Of a DNA stretch of 64,000 nt, positions 12,271 through 25,139 are shown in pieces. Every line of letters starts with the position of its first letter. Within the stretch, counting starts at the first letter, position 1. The stretch comes from Romanomermis culicivorax (Eukaryota; Nematoda; Enoplea; Mermithida; Mermithidae), in assembly GCA_963922205.1 (NCBI GenBank), contig CAWUHX010000130.1:806001-870000 (forward strand), given 5' to 3'. Both the position numbers and the translations under genes were made by a program. Under the pieces are notes generated by a model. That model was not told where the DNA came from. It made no database searches and saw only the letters and a program-made list of their open reading frames with translations.

Positions 12271-15200
12271 TCTTGTTTTGTTTTTTATGTTTGTTTTTTC
12301 TTTTTTTTCCTTTTTGGTTTTTCGTTTTTTTTGTTTTTGTTCTCTGTTTTTCTTTTTTTCTTTTTTCTTTTCTCTTTTTTTCACTTTTTCTTTCTTATTT
12401 TCTTCTATTTTTTCTTTTTCTGTTTTCTTTTCTCCTTTTTTTGTTTTTATTTTCTTCTAAGTTTTTATTTCATTTTTATCTTTTTCTTCTCTTTTGTCTT
12501 TGTCTCTATTCATTTTTCTTTTTTTGTCGTTTTTTTTGTTTTAGTTTTCCTTGTTTTTTGTTTTTTGGTTTTTTGTTTTTTTTCTTTTCTTTTTATTTTT
12601 CGACTTTTTTCGTTTTTCATTTCTTTTTATTTCTCTTGTTTTTTTCTTTTTGCCTTTTTTCTTTTTTGTTTCATTTTTCCTTTTTTCCATACTTTTTTCT
12701 TGTTGTTTTTATTTTTCGACTTTTTGTCGTTTTTCTTTTCTTTTTATTTCTCTTGTTTTTTTTTCTTTTTGCCTTTTTTCTTTTTTGTTTTATTTTTTCT
12801 TTTTTTCAAACATATATCTTTTTTCTTGTTGTTTTTTTCGACTTTTTTTCGTTTTTCTTTTCTTTTTATTTCTCTTGTTTTTTTTTTGTTTTATTTTTTC
12901 TTTTTTTCCATACATATATCTTTTTTCTTCTTGTTTTTATTTTCCGACTTTTTTCGTTTTTCTTTTCTTTTTATTTCTCTAGTTTTTTTTCTTTTTGCCT
13001 TTTTTCTTTTTTGTTTTATTTTTTCCTTTTTTTCTCCATACATAGATCTTTTTTCTTGTTGTTTTTATTTTTCGACCTTTTTTTCGTTTTTCTTTTCTTT
13101 TTATTTCTCTAGTTTTTTTTTCTTTTTGCCTTTTTTCTTTTTTCTTTTATTTTTTCTTTTTTTCTCTATACATATATCTTTTTTCTTGTTGTTTTTATTT
13201 TTCGACTGTTTTTTCGTTTTTCTTTTCTTTTTATTTCGCTAGTTTCTTTTTCTTTTTGCCTTTTTTTTGTTTTATTTTTCTTTTTTTCTATACATATATC
13301 TTTTTTCTTGTTGTTTTTATTTTTCGACTTTTTTTCGGTTTTCTTTTCTTTTTATTTCTCTAGAGTTTTTTTCTTTTTGCCTTTTTTCTTTTTTGTTTTA
13401 TTTTTTATTTTTTTCCATACATATATCTTTTTTCTTGTTGTTTTTATTTTTCGACTTTTTTCGTTTTTTTTCTTTTTATTTCTCTAGTTTTTTTTCTTTT
13501 TGTCTTTTTTCTTTCTTGTTTTTTTCCTTGTTGTCTTTATTTTTCGAATTTTTTTCCGTTTTTCTTTTCTTTTTATTTCTCTTCTTTTTTTGCTTTTTTT
13601 TCTTTCTTCTTTTTTGTTTTATTTTTTCTTTTTTTCCATACATATATCTTTTTTCTGGTTGTTTTTATTTTTCAATTTTTTTCGTTTTTCTTTTCTTTTT
13701 ACTTCTCTTGTTTTTTTTTCTTTTTGCCTTTTTTCTCTTTTGTTTTACTTTTTCTTTTTTTCCATACATATATCTTTTTTCTTGTTGTTTTTATTTTTCG
13801 ACTTTTTCTCGTTTCTCTTTTCGTTCTTATCCTCTTTTTTTGTTTTTTTTTCTTTTTTCTTTTTTCTTTTTTGTTTAGTTTTTTCTTTTTTTCCGTACAT
13901 TTATCTTTTTTCTTGTTGTTTTTATTTTTTGAATTTTTTTCGTTTTTCTTTTCTTTTTTTTCTCTTGTTTTTTTTTCTTTTTGCCTTTTTTCCTTTTTGT
14001 TATATTTTTCTTTTTTTCTATACATATATCTTTTTTCTTGTTCTTTTTATTTTCCGACTTTTTTTCGTTTTTCTTTTCTTTTTATTTCTCTTGTTTTTTT
14101 CTTTTTGCCTTTTTTCTTTTTTCTTTTTTGTTTTATTTTTCCCTTTTTCCATACTTTTTTCTTGTTGTTTTTATTTTTCGACTTTTTTTTGTTTTTCTTT
14201 TCTTTTTATTTCTCTAGTTTTTTTTCTTTTTGCCTTTTTTCTTTTTTGTTTTATTTTTTCTTTTTTTCTCTAACATATATCTTTTTTCTTGTTGTTTTTA
14301 TTTTTCGACTTTTTTCGTTTTTCTTTTCTTTTTATTTCTCTTGTTTTTTTTCTTTCTTGTTTTATTTTTTCTTTTTTTCCATACTTTTTTCTTGTTGTTT
14401 TTATTTTTCGACTTTTTTTCGTTTTTCTTTTCTTTTTTTTCCTCTTGTTTTTTTTCTTTTTTTGCCTTATTTTGTTTTATTTTTTCTTTTTTTCCATACA
14501 TTTTTCTTGTTGTTTTTATTTTTCGACTTTTTTTTCGTTTTTCTTTTCTTTTTATTTCTCTTGTTTTTTTCTTTTTGCCTTTTTTCTTTTTTGTTTTATT
14601 TTTCCTTTTTTCCATACTTTTTTCTTGTTTTTATTTTTTGACTTTTTTTTCGTTTTTCTTTTCTTTTTTTTCCTCTTGTTTTTTTTTCTCTTTGCCTTTT
14701 TTCTTTTTTGTTTTATTTTTCCTTTTTTCCATACTTTTTTCTTGTTTTTATTTTTTGACTTTTTTTTCGTTTTTCTTTTCTTTTTTTCCTCTTGTTTTTT
14801 TTTCTCTTTGCCTTTTTTCTTTTTTGTTTTATTTTTCCTTTTTTCCATACTTTTTTCTTGTTTTTATTTTTTGACTTTTTCTTCGTTTTTCTTTTCTTTT
14901 TTTTCCTCTTGTTTTTTTTCTTTTTGCCTTTTTTCCTTTTTGTTTTATTTTGCCTTTTTTCCTTTTTATTTTATTTTTTCTTTTTTCCATACTTTTTTCT
15001 TGTTGTTTTTATTTTTCGACTTTTTTTCGTTTTTCTTTTCGTTTTTCTTTTCTTTTTATTTCTCTAGTTTTTTTTTCTTTTTGCCTTTTTTCTTTTTTGT
15101 TTTATTTTTCCTTTTTTCCATACTTTTTTCTTGTTTTTATTTCTTGACTTTTTTTCGTTTTTCTTTTCTTTTTTTTCCTCTTGTTTTTTTTTGCCTTTTT

Positions 15201-16405
15201 TCTTTTTTGTTTTATTTTTTCTTTTTTCCATACTTTTTTCTTGTTGTTTTTATTTTTCGATTTTTTTCGTTTTTCTTTTCTTTTTATTTCTGTTGTTTTT
15301 TCTTTTTGCCTTTTTTCTTTTTTGTTTTATTTTTCCTTTTTTCCATACTTTTTTCTTGTTTTAATTTTTCGACTTTTTTTCGTTTTTCTTTTCTTTTTAT
15401 TTCTCTTGTTTTTTTTTCTTTTTGCCTTTTTTTTGTTTTATATTTTCTTTTTTTCCATACTTTTTTCTTGTTGTTTTTATTTTTCGACTTTTTTTTCGTT
15501 TTTCTGTTCTTTTTATTTCTCATGTTTTTTTCTTTTTGCCTTTTTTTGTTTTATTTTTTCTTTTTTTCCATACTTTTTTCTTGTTGTTTTTATTTTTTGA
15601 CTTTTTTTTCGTTTTTCTTTTCTATTTTTTTCTCTTGTTTCTTTTCTTTTTGTCTTTTTTGTTTTATTTTTCTTTTTTTCTATACATATATTTTTTTTCT
15701 TGTTGCTTTTATTTTTCGCCTTTTTTTCGTTTTTCTTTTCGTTTTTATCTTCTTTTTTTTTGTTTTTTTTCTTTTTTCCTTTATGTTTTATTTTTCTTTT
15801 TTTCTATACATATTTTTTTTCTTGTTGTTTTTATTTTTCGACTTTTTTTCGTTTTTTTTCTTTTTACTTCTCTTGTTTTTTTTCTTTTTGCCTTTTTCCT
15901 TTTTGTTATATTTTTCTTTTTTTCTATACATATATCTTTTTTCTTGTTGTTTTTATTTTCCGACTTTTTTTTCGTTTTTCTTTTCTTTTTATTTCTCTTG
16001 TTTTTTTCTTTTTGCCTTTTTTCATTTTTCTTTTTTGTTTTATTTTTCATTTTTTCCATACTTTTTTCTTGTTTTTATTTTTCGACTTTTTTTTCTTTTT
16101 TTTTCTTTTTATTTCTCTTGTTTTTTCTTTTTGCCTTTTTTTGTTTTATTTTTCCTTTTTTCCATACTTTTTTCTTGTTGTTTTTATTTTTCGACTTTTT
16201 TTCGTTTTTCTTTTCTTTTTTTCTCTTGTTTCTTTTCTTTTTGTCTTTTTTGTTTTATTTTTCTTTTTTTCTATACATATATTTTTTTTCTTGTTGTTTT
16301 TATTTTTCGACTTTTTTTTCGTTTTTCTTTTCTTTTTTTTTCTCTTGTTTTTTTTCTTTTTGCCTTTTTTTCTTTTTTGTTTTATTTTTTCAATTTTTTT
16401 TCTCT
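12270..16405. repeat. Homopyrimidine minisatellite, ~125-bp unit, T-rich on + strand
   Basis: More than 4 kb of almost pure T/C on the + strand. The unit contains, in order, CTTTTTGCCTTTTTTC, TTTTGTTTTATTTTT, TTCCATAC(ATATATC), TTCTTGTTGTTTTTATTT and TCGACTTTTTTTCGTTTTTC, then TTTTTATTTCTCTTG. The CATACATATATC landmark recurs about every 120-135 bp early in the array; many later units lack ATATATC and are shorter. Very long open frames occur here on both strands only because T-rich sequence lacks stops in some frames. The array ends at the acceptor of the homeobox exon, so on the transcribed copy it is intronic. Confidence 0.9.
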
Positions 16406-16409
16406 AAAG

Positions 16410-19400
16410 GTCCCAGATGCCGCCGTTTGAAAAAGAAATCTAAGCCGGACGAAAAACGGCCGAGGACGGCGTTCACCGGCGAACAATTGACCCGTTTGAA
16501 AAAAGAATTCCAAGAAAACCGGTATTTGACGGAAAAACGTCGTCAACAATTGTCCAACGAATTGGATTTGAACGAGTCGCAAATTAAAATTTGGTTTCAA
16601 GTGAGCATTTTGAGGCTGATTTGAGGAAAAAAATTTTTTTTCTTACTGTAGAAATTTAGTGTTCATTATGAGGCAAATTTTTTCCTTCTTTTTTTCTCTA
16701 TTTTTCTTTTTTTTTCTTTTTTCTTTTTTTTCTCAATTTTTATCTTTTTTCTTTTTTTTCTTTTTTTTATTTCCTTTTCCTTTTTTTCTTATTTTTTTTC
16801 TACTTTCTTTTTTTCTTCCATTTTTTCTTTTCTCTTTTTTCGTTTTCCTTTTTTCTTTTTTTTATTTTTTTCTTTTATTTTTTTCCTTTTTTGTTTTTCT
16901 TTCTTCTGACTCCTTTTCATTTCTCTTCTAGTTTTTGATTTTTCTGATGTTTTTCCCATTTTTTAAATATTTATTCTATTTTTCTACTATATTTCTTTTT
17001 TCTCATTTTTTGTTTCTTTTTTTGTTCCTTTCATTTTTAGTTTCTTTTAGTCTTCTTAATTTATTTCTTTCTTAGTTTATGCCTTTATTTCTTTCTTAGT
17101 TTATGTCTTTATTTTTTTCAAGTTTATTTTGTTTATTTTTGTTTATTAGTTCCATTGTTTCATAGTACATTTGAAATTTATTTGTTTTTTTTATTTGTTT
17201 CTTTTTTTTCTCATTCTTTTTTCTCTTTTCTATTTTCTTTTTCTTTTTTTCTGTTTCTTTTTATCCTTTCGTCTTTATCTTTTTTTTCTTTTTTTGTTTT
17301 TCTTTCTTCTGATTATTTTTCCTTTCTCTTCTAGTTTTTGATTTTTCTGATGTTTTTCCCTTTTTTTAAAAATATTTATTTTATTTTTCTACTTTATTTA
17401 TTTTTTTCTCATTTTTCGTTTCTTTTTTTGTTCCTTTCATTTTTAGTTTCTTTTGGACTTTTTAATTTATTCCTTTCTTAGTTAATTTTTCCTTTTATCG
17501 TGTTTTACTTTGTTCCTTACATCATTTATTAGTTTGTGTTCTTTATCAGTTTATGTCTTTTTTCTTTCTAAGTTTATTTTGTTTATTGTTTATTATTACC
17601 TTTGTTTCTTAGGTAATTTGGAATTTATTTGTTTTTTGTTTATTTTTTCTTTTTTCTTTTTTATTTTTTCTTTTCTGATTTCTTTTTTCCCTTTCCTCTT
17701 TTTTCTTTTTTCTTTTTTCTTTTTTCTATTTCTTTTTTCTTTCTTTTTTCTTTTTTTATCTTATTTTCTCTTTTTTCTTTTTGTTTTTCTATCATCGGAT
17801 TCTTTCTCCTTTCTCTTCTAGTTTTTGAATTTTTTTACGTTTTTCCGATTTTTTAATATTTCTTCTATTTTTCCATTATTTCATTTTTTCTCATTTTTTG
17901 TTTCTTTGTTTGTTTTTTTCATTTTTTGTTTCTTTTAGTCTTCTTACTTTATTTCTTTCTTAGTTTATTTTTCCTTTTATTTTTTTCCTTAGTTCATTTC
18001 TTAGTTTATGTCTTTATATCTTTCTAAGTTTATTTTGTTTATTTTTGTTTATAATTTCCTTTGTTTCTTAGTTAGCTTAGAATTTATTTGTTTTTTGTTC
18101 ATTTGTTTCTCTTTTATTTTTTATTTTTCTTTTCTGATTTATTTTTTCTCTTTTTTCTTTTTTCTTTTCTTTTATTTTTTTTCTTTTCTTCTATTTCTTT
18201 TTTCTCCATTCTTTTTTCCTTTTTGTTTTTTCCTTTTTCTATTTTCTTCTATCTCTTCCTTTTTTATTTTTTTCTCTTTTCTTTATTTTCTTTTCTCTTT
18301 TTTCCTTTTTTTGTTTTTCTATGATCTGATTTTTTTCCTTTCTGTTCTAGTTTTTAAGGATTTTATGGTTCTTCCGACTTTTTTTATTTTTCTTCTATTT
18401 TTCTATTATTTAATTTTTTCCCTTTTTCTTGGTTTTTTTTCTTTTTTTATTTGTTTGTTTCTTTGCTTTTTGTTTTTTGTTTCCTGTTTTTTTGTGTCTC
18501 TGTTTATTACTTTCTTATTTGTTATTTCGTTTCCTTGTTGTTTCGTATCTTTATTATTTGGAATGTATTTTGATTTGTTTTTTTTGTTGTTTGTTTTTTT
18601 ATTGTTTTGCTTCTTTGTTGTTTGTTTTTTATTGTTTTGCTTCTTTGTGGTTTTTTAGTTTTTGTGTTTCTTTGTTATTTTTTGTTTTGTTTGCTTTGTT
18701 TCTATTATTGTTTTGTTTTTCATTGATTTGTTTATTTGTCGGTTTTTTATTGTTTTGTTGTTTTGCTTCATGATTGCTGTTTTTTTGTGCTATTTTTCTG
18801 TTGTTTTTTTTCTTTGTTGTTTTTTCTTTGTTGTTTGTTCTTTTATTTTTTTGTTTTTTTGTTGTTTTTCTTCGTTGTTTTGTTTCTTAGTAGTTTTTCA
18901 TTGTTTTGTTGTTTTGCTTCTTTACTGTTTTGTTTCTTTGTTGTTTTGTTTCTTTGGAGCTTTGTTTTTGTTTTTTTTGATATTTTGTCTCTTTTTTGTT
19001 TTGTTCCTTTAGTGTTTTGTTTGTCATGTGTTTTGTTTCTTCGCTGTTTTGTTTCTTTGCCGTTTCTTATTTTTTTGTTTCTTTGTTGTTTTGTTTCTTC
19101 ATTATTTTGTTTCTTTATTGTTTAGCTTCTTTCCTGCTTTGTTTCTTTTTTGCTTTGCTTTTTTGTTGTTTTTTTCTCTGTCGTCATATTTCTTTGTTGT
19201 TTTTCTTTATTCTTTTGTTTCTTTATTGTTTTGTATCCTTGGTGTTTGGTTTCTTTGTTGTTTTTTCTTGTTTTGTTTCTTTAGTCTTTTGTTTTTTTGT
19301 TTTCGTTCTCTATTGCTTTGTTCTTTCGCTATTTTGTTTCTTTATTGTTTTCTTTCTGTATTGTGTTATTTCTGTTGTTTCGTTTCCTTGTTGTTTTGTT

Positions 19401-20031
19401 TCTAAATTGTTTTGCGTTTTTGATATTTTATTTCTTCGTTGTTTTTTTTGTCGTTTTGTTTGTTTGTTGTTTTGTTTCTTTGCTTGTTTATTTGTTTGTT
19501 TGTTTTTTTGAATGTTTATTTATTTGTTTATTTGTTTGTTTATTTGTTTGTTTATTTGTTTGTTTACTTGTTTGTTTACTTGTTTGTTTACTTGTTTGTT
19601 TACTTGTTTGTTTATTTGTTTGGTTATTTGTTTGTTTATTTCTTTCTTGTTTGTTTCTTTGCATGTTTATTTGGTTGTTTTTTCTTTACTGTTTGTTTCT
19701 TTGCATGTTTATTTGTTTGTTTATTTGTTTGTTTTTTATTTGTTTGTTTTTTTATTTGTTTATTTGTTTGTTTATTTGTTTGTTTATTTGTTTGTTTATT
19801 TGTTTGTTTATTTGTTTATTTGCACTTTCTTACATTCTTTAGCATATTTTTCAGAACAAAAGAGCCAAAATCAAGAAACAATCGGGCGCCAAAAACGCCC
19901 TGACCTACCACCTAATGTCGCAAGGTTTGTACAATCACGCCACTGTGTCCATAGTGTCGGGCGATTCGTCCGACGACGTCGATTCGCCGGCTTGTTCGCC
20001 GTCCAACGGCGAAAATTTGACCGAAGATTGA
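16410..20031 (+). CDS. ceh-16: Engrailed-class homeobox gene, last two exons (ceh-16/en orthologue, 5' part outside)
   Basis: Exon at 16410-16600 and terminal exon at 19855-20031, joined in phase (CAA|AAC). The first encodes [10 protein letters not shown], then a homeodomain starting DEKRPRTAF and running to KIWFQ. The second starts NKRAKIKK and continues through [12 protein letters not shown], the engrailed-type extension after the homeodomain, then a short acidic tail ending GENLTED and TGA. The intron splits the homeodomain between Q50 and N51 of recognition helix 3. The first exon follows AAAG (an alternative acceptor would be at 16416) and ends at GTGAGC; the last exon follows ATTTTTCAG. 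Engrailed proteins are nuclear transcription factors; in C. elegans ceh-16 acts in seam-cell fate. The N-terminal exons, including any EH1 repressor and EH2 PBX-binding motifs, were not found in the 16 kb upstream. Assignment to the engrailed class is firm; orthology to ceh-16 is inferred. Confidence 0.9.
16630..19850. repeat. T-rich intron of the homeobox gene with (TTTATTTGTTTG)n
   Basis: The 3254-bp intron (16601-19854) is T-rich throughout. It passes from TTTTTCTTTTT words through TTTGTTGTTTTGTTTCTTTG to a nearly regular TTTATTTGTTTG array at about 19485-19825. A motif with TTCTTCTGA(C/T) and CTTCTAGTTTTTGA recurs near 16900, 17310, 17800 and 18320, so part of it is a ~450-500 bp tandem repeat. 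The large open frames are compositional. Confidence 0.85.
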
Positions 20032-20330
20032 AGGCCATTTTGGGGGACCAGTGAGCAAACTTATACATTTTTTAGCAGTTCATTTTGGCAATATTTTGAG
20101 CATTTATGTTTTTTTTTTAATTTTTGTTTTTTTGTTTAATTTTTTTAATTTTTTATTTTTTTAATTTTTTATTTTTTTAATTTTTAATTTTTTCAATTTT
20201 TAATTTTTTCAATTTTTTATTTTTTCTCTTTATTTTTTTATTTTTTTAAATTTTTAATTTTTTAATTTTTTATTTTATTTATTTTGTTTTTTATTTTGCA
20301 CTTGTGTAAAATTGTCAACTATCAATCAAC
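20032..20330. other. T-rich 3' flank of the homeobox gene
   Basis: Immediately after the stop the sequence stays non-repetitive to about 20105 and then becomes (TTTTTTAATTTTTTA)-like. There is no clear AATAAA close to the stop codon. The strand bias changes from T-rich to A-rich at about 20330. Confidence 0.4.
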
Positions 20331-23300
20331 TAGAAAAAAAGAAACAAGGAAAACAACAAACAAGGAAAGAAAATGAGGAGCAAAGAAACAACAAAAAACA
20401 ATGAAGGAAAGAAACAAAGAAAGAAAGTACGAAGCAAAAAAAAGAAACATGCAAGAAAACAAAAAAGGAAAAAAACTAAAAAGTGATAAAAAAGAAACAG
20501 GGAAAATAGGAAACAAGAAAAGCTAAGGATCTAAAACAGAAATAAAGAAAAAATGAACAAGGAAACAAACAAGAAAAGGAAAAAAAGAAAAGGAACTAAA
20601 AATAAAAAAAAAAACAAGAAAAGAAAAAAGGAACGAAGAAGCAAAAAAGGAAAAAAAGAAGGAAAGCAAGAAAATAAAAAACAAAGAAAAACAAAGAAGA
20701 AAAGATAGAAAGAAGCAAAAAACACAAAAAAGAAAAAGAAAGGAAGAAAAAAAATAACTGACGAGGAAATAAATAATAAAAGAAACAAACAATTCAAGGA
20801 ATTAAGAAACAAAGAAAGAAAGAGACAAAGCAGCAAAGAAGAGAAGAAATAAAAAAAAATTAAACAAACAAGCAAAAAAATAACAAAATAAAGTTGAAAA
20901 TTAAGCAGCAGCAAAAAAAAAGAAACAAAGAAGAAAATAAAAAACCAAAAACAACTAAGAAAAAAGAGAAAAGCAGAAACAAAAAAACAAGAGAAGGAAA
21001 GAAAGAAAAGAGCAAAAAGAGCAAAGAAAAATAGAAATTAGGAAGTAGAAAAAAAGAAATAAACTAGGAAAGAAACAAAAAACAATGAAAAAAGCAACAT
21101 AGAAGCAAAACAACAACAAAAAACACAAGAAATAAAGCAGGAAAGAAACAAATAAAGTAAGAAACTAAACAGCAGCAAAAAAAACAAAAAAAACAAATAA
21201 GGTAAGAAACTAAGAAAAAGAGAAAAGCAGAAGCAAAAAAAAACGGAAAGAAAGAAAAGAAAAAGCTGGAAAAGCAGAAAAAGATAGAAACTAGGAAACA
21301 CGACAAAGAAACAAACAAGGAAAGAAATAAAAGAAGAAAAAAACACAAAAAACATTACAAGCAAAGCAAGAAAATAGTACAAACAAAAGTGGAAAGAAAC
21401 AAATAAAGTAAAAAACTTACCAAACAACAAAAAAACAACGAAGAAAATAAACAAAAAAAACAGAAAAAGAAGAAAGCAGAAACAAAAAAAAGAGGAAGAA
21501 AGAAATAAAAAAGCTAAAAAAGCAAAGGAAGATAGAAAATATAAAGCACGAGAAAGAAAGAAACAAGGAAAGAAATAAAAAAAACGAAAAATACAAGAAA
21601 GCATTACAAGAAAAGCAAGAAAATAGAATAAACAAAAGTGGAAAGAAACAAATAAAGTAAAAAACTAACCAAACAACAAAAGAACAAAGAAGAAAATAAA
21701 CAAAAGCAAACAAGAAAAGAACAAAAAAGAGGAAAGTAGAAACAAAAAAAAGTGGAAGAAAGAAATAAAAAAGCTGAAAAAGCAAAGAAAAATAGAAACT
21801 AGAAAGCACGAGGAAGAAAGAAACGAGGAAAAAAATAAAAAAAAGGAAAAGCACAAAAAACATTACAAGAAAAGCAAGAAAATAGAATAAACAAAGTAGA
21901 AAACTAACCAACAACAAAAAGACAAAGAAGAAGAAAAAAAAACAAACAAGAAAAAAACTAAAAAAGAGGAAAGCAGAAACAAAAAAAGAGGGGGAAAGAA
22001 ATAAAAAAGCTAAAAAAGCAAAGAAAGATAGAAACTAAAAAGCACGAGGAAGAAAGAAACGAGGAAAAAAATAGAAAAAAGGAAAAGCACAAAAAAAACA
22101 ATCAAAGCAAGAAATTAGAACAAACAAAGTAAAAAACTAACCAACAACAAAAAGACAAAGAATAGCAAAAAAAACAAACAAGAAAAAAACAAGAGGAGAG
22201 GAAAGCAGAAACACAAAAAAAGAGGAAGAAGGAAATAAAAAAGCTATAAAAGCAAAGAATGATAGAAACTAAAAAGCACGAGAAAGAAAGAAACAAGGAA
22301 AGAAATAAAAAAAAGGAAAATACAGGAAAGCATTACAAGAAAAGCAAGAAAATAGAACAAACAAAAGTGGAAAGAAACAAATAAAGTAAAAAACTAACCG
22401 ACAAGACAAAAACAAACAAGAAAATAAAAAAACAAGAAAAAAACTAAAAAAAGAGTTAAGCAGAAACAAAAAAGAGGGAGAAAGAAATAAAAAAACTAAA
22501 AAAGCAAAGAAAGATAGAAACTAAAAAGTCAAAAAAAAATAAACAAGGAAAGAAATAAAAAAAATACAACAAAGCATTACAAGAAAAGCAAGAAAATAGA
22601 ATAAACAAAGGAGGGAAGAAACAAATAGAGTAAAAAACTAACCAAACAACAAAAAAACAAAGAAGAAAAATAAAAAAAAACAAGAAAAAAACAGAAAAAG
22701 AGGAAAGCAGAAACAAAAAAAAGAGGAAAAAAGAAATAAAAAAGCTAAAAAAGCAAAGAAAAATAGAAACTAAAAACCACGAGGATAAAAGAAACGAGGA
22801 AAAAAAAGGAAAAATACAAGAAATCATTACAAGAAAAGCAAGAAAATAGAATACACAAAGGAGGAAAGAAACAAATAAAGTAAAAAACTAACCAAACAAC
22901 AAAAAAACAGAGAAGAAAATAAACAAAAAACAAACAAGAAAAAAACATAAAAAGAGGAAAGCAGAAACAAAAAAAAGAGGAAGGAAGAAATAAAAAAATG
23001 CTAAAAAAGCAAAGAATGATAGAAACTAAAAAGCACGAGAAAGAAAGAAACAAGGAAAGAAATAAAAAAAAGGAAAATACAAGAAAGCATTACAAGAAAA
23101 GCAAGAAAATAGAATAAACAAAGTAAAAAACTAACCAACAACGAAAAGACAAGGAAGAAGAAAAAAACAAACAAGAAAAAAACTAAAAAAGAGGAAAGCA
23201 GAAACAAAAAAAGAGGGGGAATGAAATAAAAAAGCTAAAAAAGCAAAGAAAGATAGAAACTAAAAAGCACGAGAAAGAAAGAAACAAGGAAAGAAATAAA

Positions 23301-24070
23301 AAAAAAGGAAAATACAAGAAAGCTTTACAAGAAAAGCAAGAAAATAGAATAAACAAAGTAGAAAACTAACCAACAACAAAAAGACAAAGAAGAAAATAAA
23401 CAAAAAACAAACAAGAAAAAAACTAAAAAAGAGGAAAGCAGAAACAAGAAAAAGAGGGAGAAAGAAATAAAAAAGCTAAAAAAGCAAAGAAAGATAGAAA
23501 TTAAAAAGCACGAGGAAGAAAGAAACGAGGAAAAAAATAGAAAAAAGGAAAAGCACAAAAAAAACAATCAAAGCAAGAAATTAGAACAAACAAAGTAAAA
23601 AACTAACCAACAACAAAAAAACAAAGAAGAAAAATAAAAAAAAACAAGAAAAAAACAGAAAAAGAGGAAAGCAGAAACAAAAAAAAGAGGAAAAAAGAAA
23701 TAAAAAAGCTAAAAAAGCAAAGAAAAATAGAAACTAAAAAGCACGAGGATAAAAGAAACGAGGAAAAAAATAAAAAAAGGAAAAAATACAAGAAAGCATT
23801 ACAAAAAAATCAAGAAAATAGAACAAACAAAAGTGGAAAGAAACAAATAAAGTAAAAAACTAACCAAACAACAAAAAAAACAAAGAAGAAAATAAACAAA
23901 AAACAAACAAGAAAAAAACAGAAAAAGAAGAAAGCAGAAACAAAAAAAGTGGGAGAAAAAGCTAAAAAAGCAAAGAAAGATAGAACTAAAAAGCACGAGA
24001 AAGAAAGAAACAAGAAAAAAAAACAAAAAAAAAAGCATTACAAGCGAAGCAAAAAAAAAGAACAAAAAAA
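20330..24070. repeat. A-rich tandem array, unit about 240-250 bp
   Basis: Purine-dominated on the + strand. The motif AAAGCATTACAAGAAAAGCA, or a close variant, recurs near 21350, 21600, 21857, 22330, 22573, 22823, 23087, 23328, 23797 and 24036, with variant units near 22100 and 23565. Each unit also carries AAACTAACCAA(C/A)AACAAAAA, GAGGAAAGCAGAAACAAAAA and AAAGATAGAAACTAAAAAGC. The first ~700 bp are less regular. Minus-strand open frames (rich in F, S, L, C) are shadows. Confidence 0.85.
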
Positions 24071-24365
24071 CGTATTTTGTAAACTATACTCATGAAATTT
24101 TCATGTGCATCAAATGTTTCATTGTATGAGTAACTTTTTTTCAGGTCATGAAGCCATGATCACATGGATTTATCAGCATGAAATTTGACATTGAGCCATC
24201 TATTATATTCGATGACCAAAGAGCCGAAGTTTGTTTAATTACAAGTCATGAAATGGTATTATAGATAATTTACATGAGCACTTTTGAGAAAAATTACCAC
24301 TTCGTGACTGTAATTTTTTGATATTTTTCATTATATCATTTTTCACTTTTCTGTATTATGGGACT
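24070..24365. other. Non-repetitive AT-rich sequence, no gene
   Basis: Contains several TCATGAAAT-like words (about 24089, 24145, 24246) but no open frame of note. Confidence 0.35.
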
Positions 24366-24394
24366 ATACATTCACTGCGGTCGTGGAAAAAATT

Positions 24395-24672
24395 CATGAT
24401 CCATTTATGGTTCATTCATGATTCATGCATGATCCATTCATGATCCATCTTTGATTCATCCATGATCCATCCTTGATCCATGCATGATCTATCTTTGATC
24501 CATCGTTGATCCATGCATGGTCCATGCATGATTCATCCATGATCCATTTTTGATCCATCCATGATCCATCCATAATAAATCCATGATTCATTTTTGATCC
24601 ATGCATAATCCATTCATAATTCATCCATGATCCATTTTTGATCCATTCATGATCCATCCATGATCAAAAAAA
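24395..24672. repeat. CATGATCCATC tandem repeat
   Basis: Degenerate tandem copies of a roughly 12-bp unit, CATGATCCATxx, with TTTTTGATCCAT and CATGCATGATC variants. The minus-strand frame reading DHEWIKNGSWMN-like words is the repeat in one phase. Confidence 0.9.
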
Positions 24673-24918
24673 AATTTTTTTCCATGACCGCAATATTATG
24701 TGCAAAAAATTTTATTGTAAATGCACGAAACCTCATGTTTAATTCGAGAATGATGATTGATGTCGAAAATTATATTAATATCAATTACACGTTTAATTTG
24801 TGTTCTAAGATTGTGATCGCATGTGATTTTGTCAGGTCTATTATTATTATTTTGTTGGCCAATAACCTGTTGTATGTATAATATGGAAGTAAAATTTATG
24901 TAGTGGTTTTTTTAGAAA

Positions 24919-25132
<214 letters not shown>

Positions 25133-25139
25133 GATAATT

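Noticed and set aside
12273..16624. Very long F/L/S-rich open frames (up to 713 codons) on the + strand and K-rich frames on the - strand
   Set aside because: They arise because T-rich tandem repeats rarely form stop codons in some frames. Several frames are open at once, and only the last part of one (from 16410) is real, as the homeobox exon.
20322..24065. Many F/S/L/C-rich minus-strand frames in the A-rich array
   Set aside because: Same compositional effect on the other strand; the frames repeat with the ~240-bp unit and have no domain.
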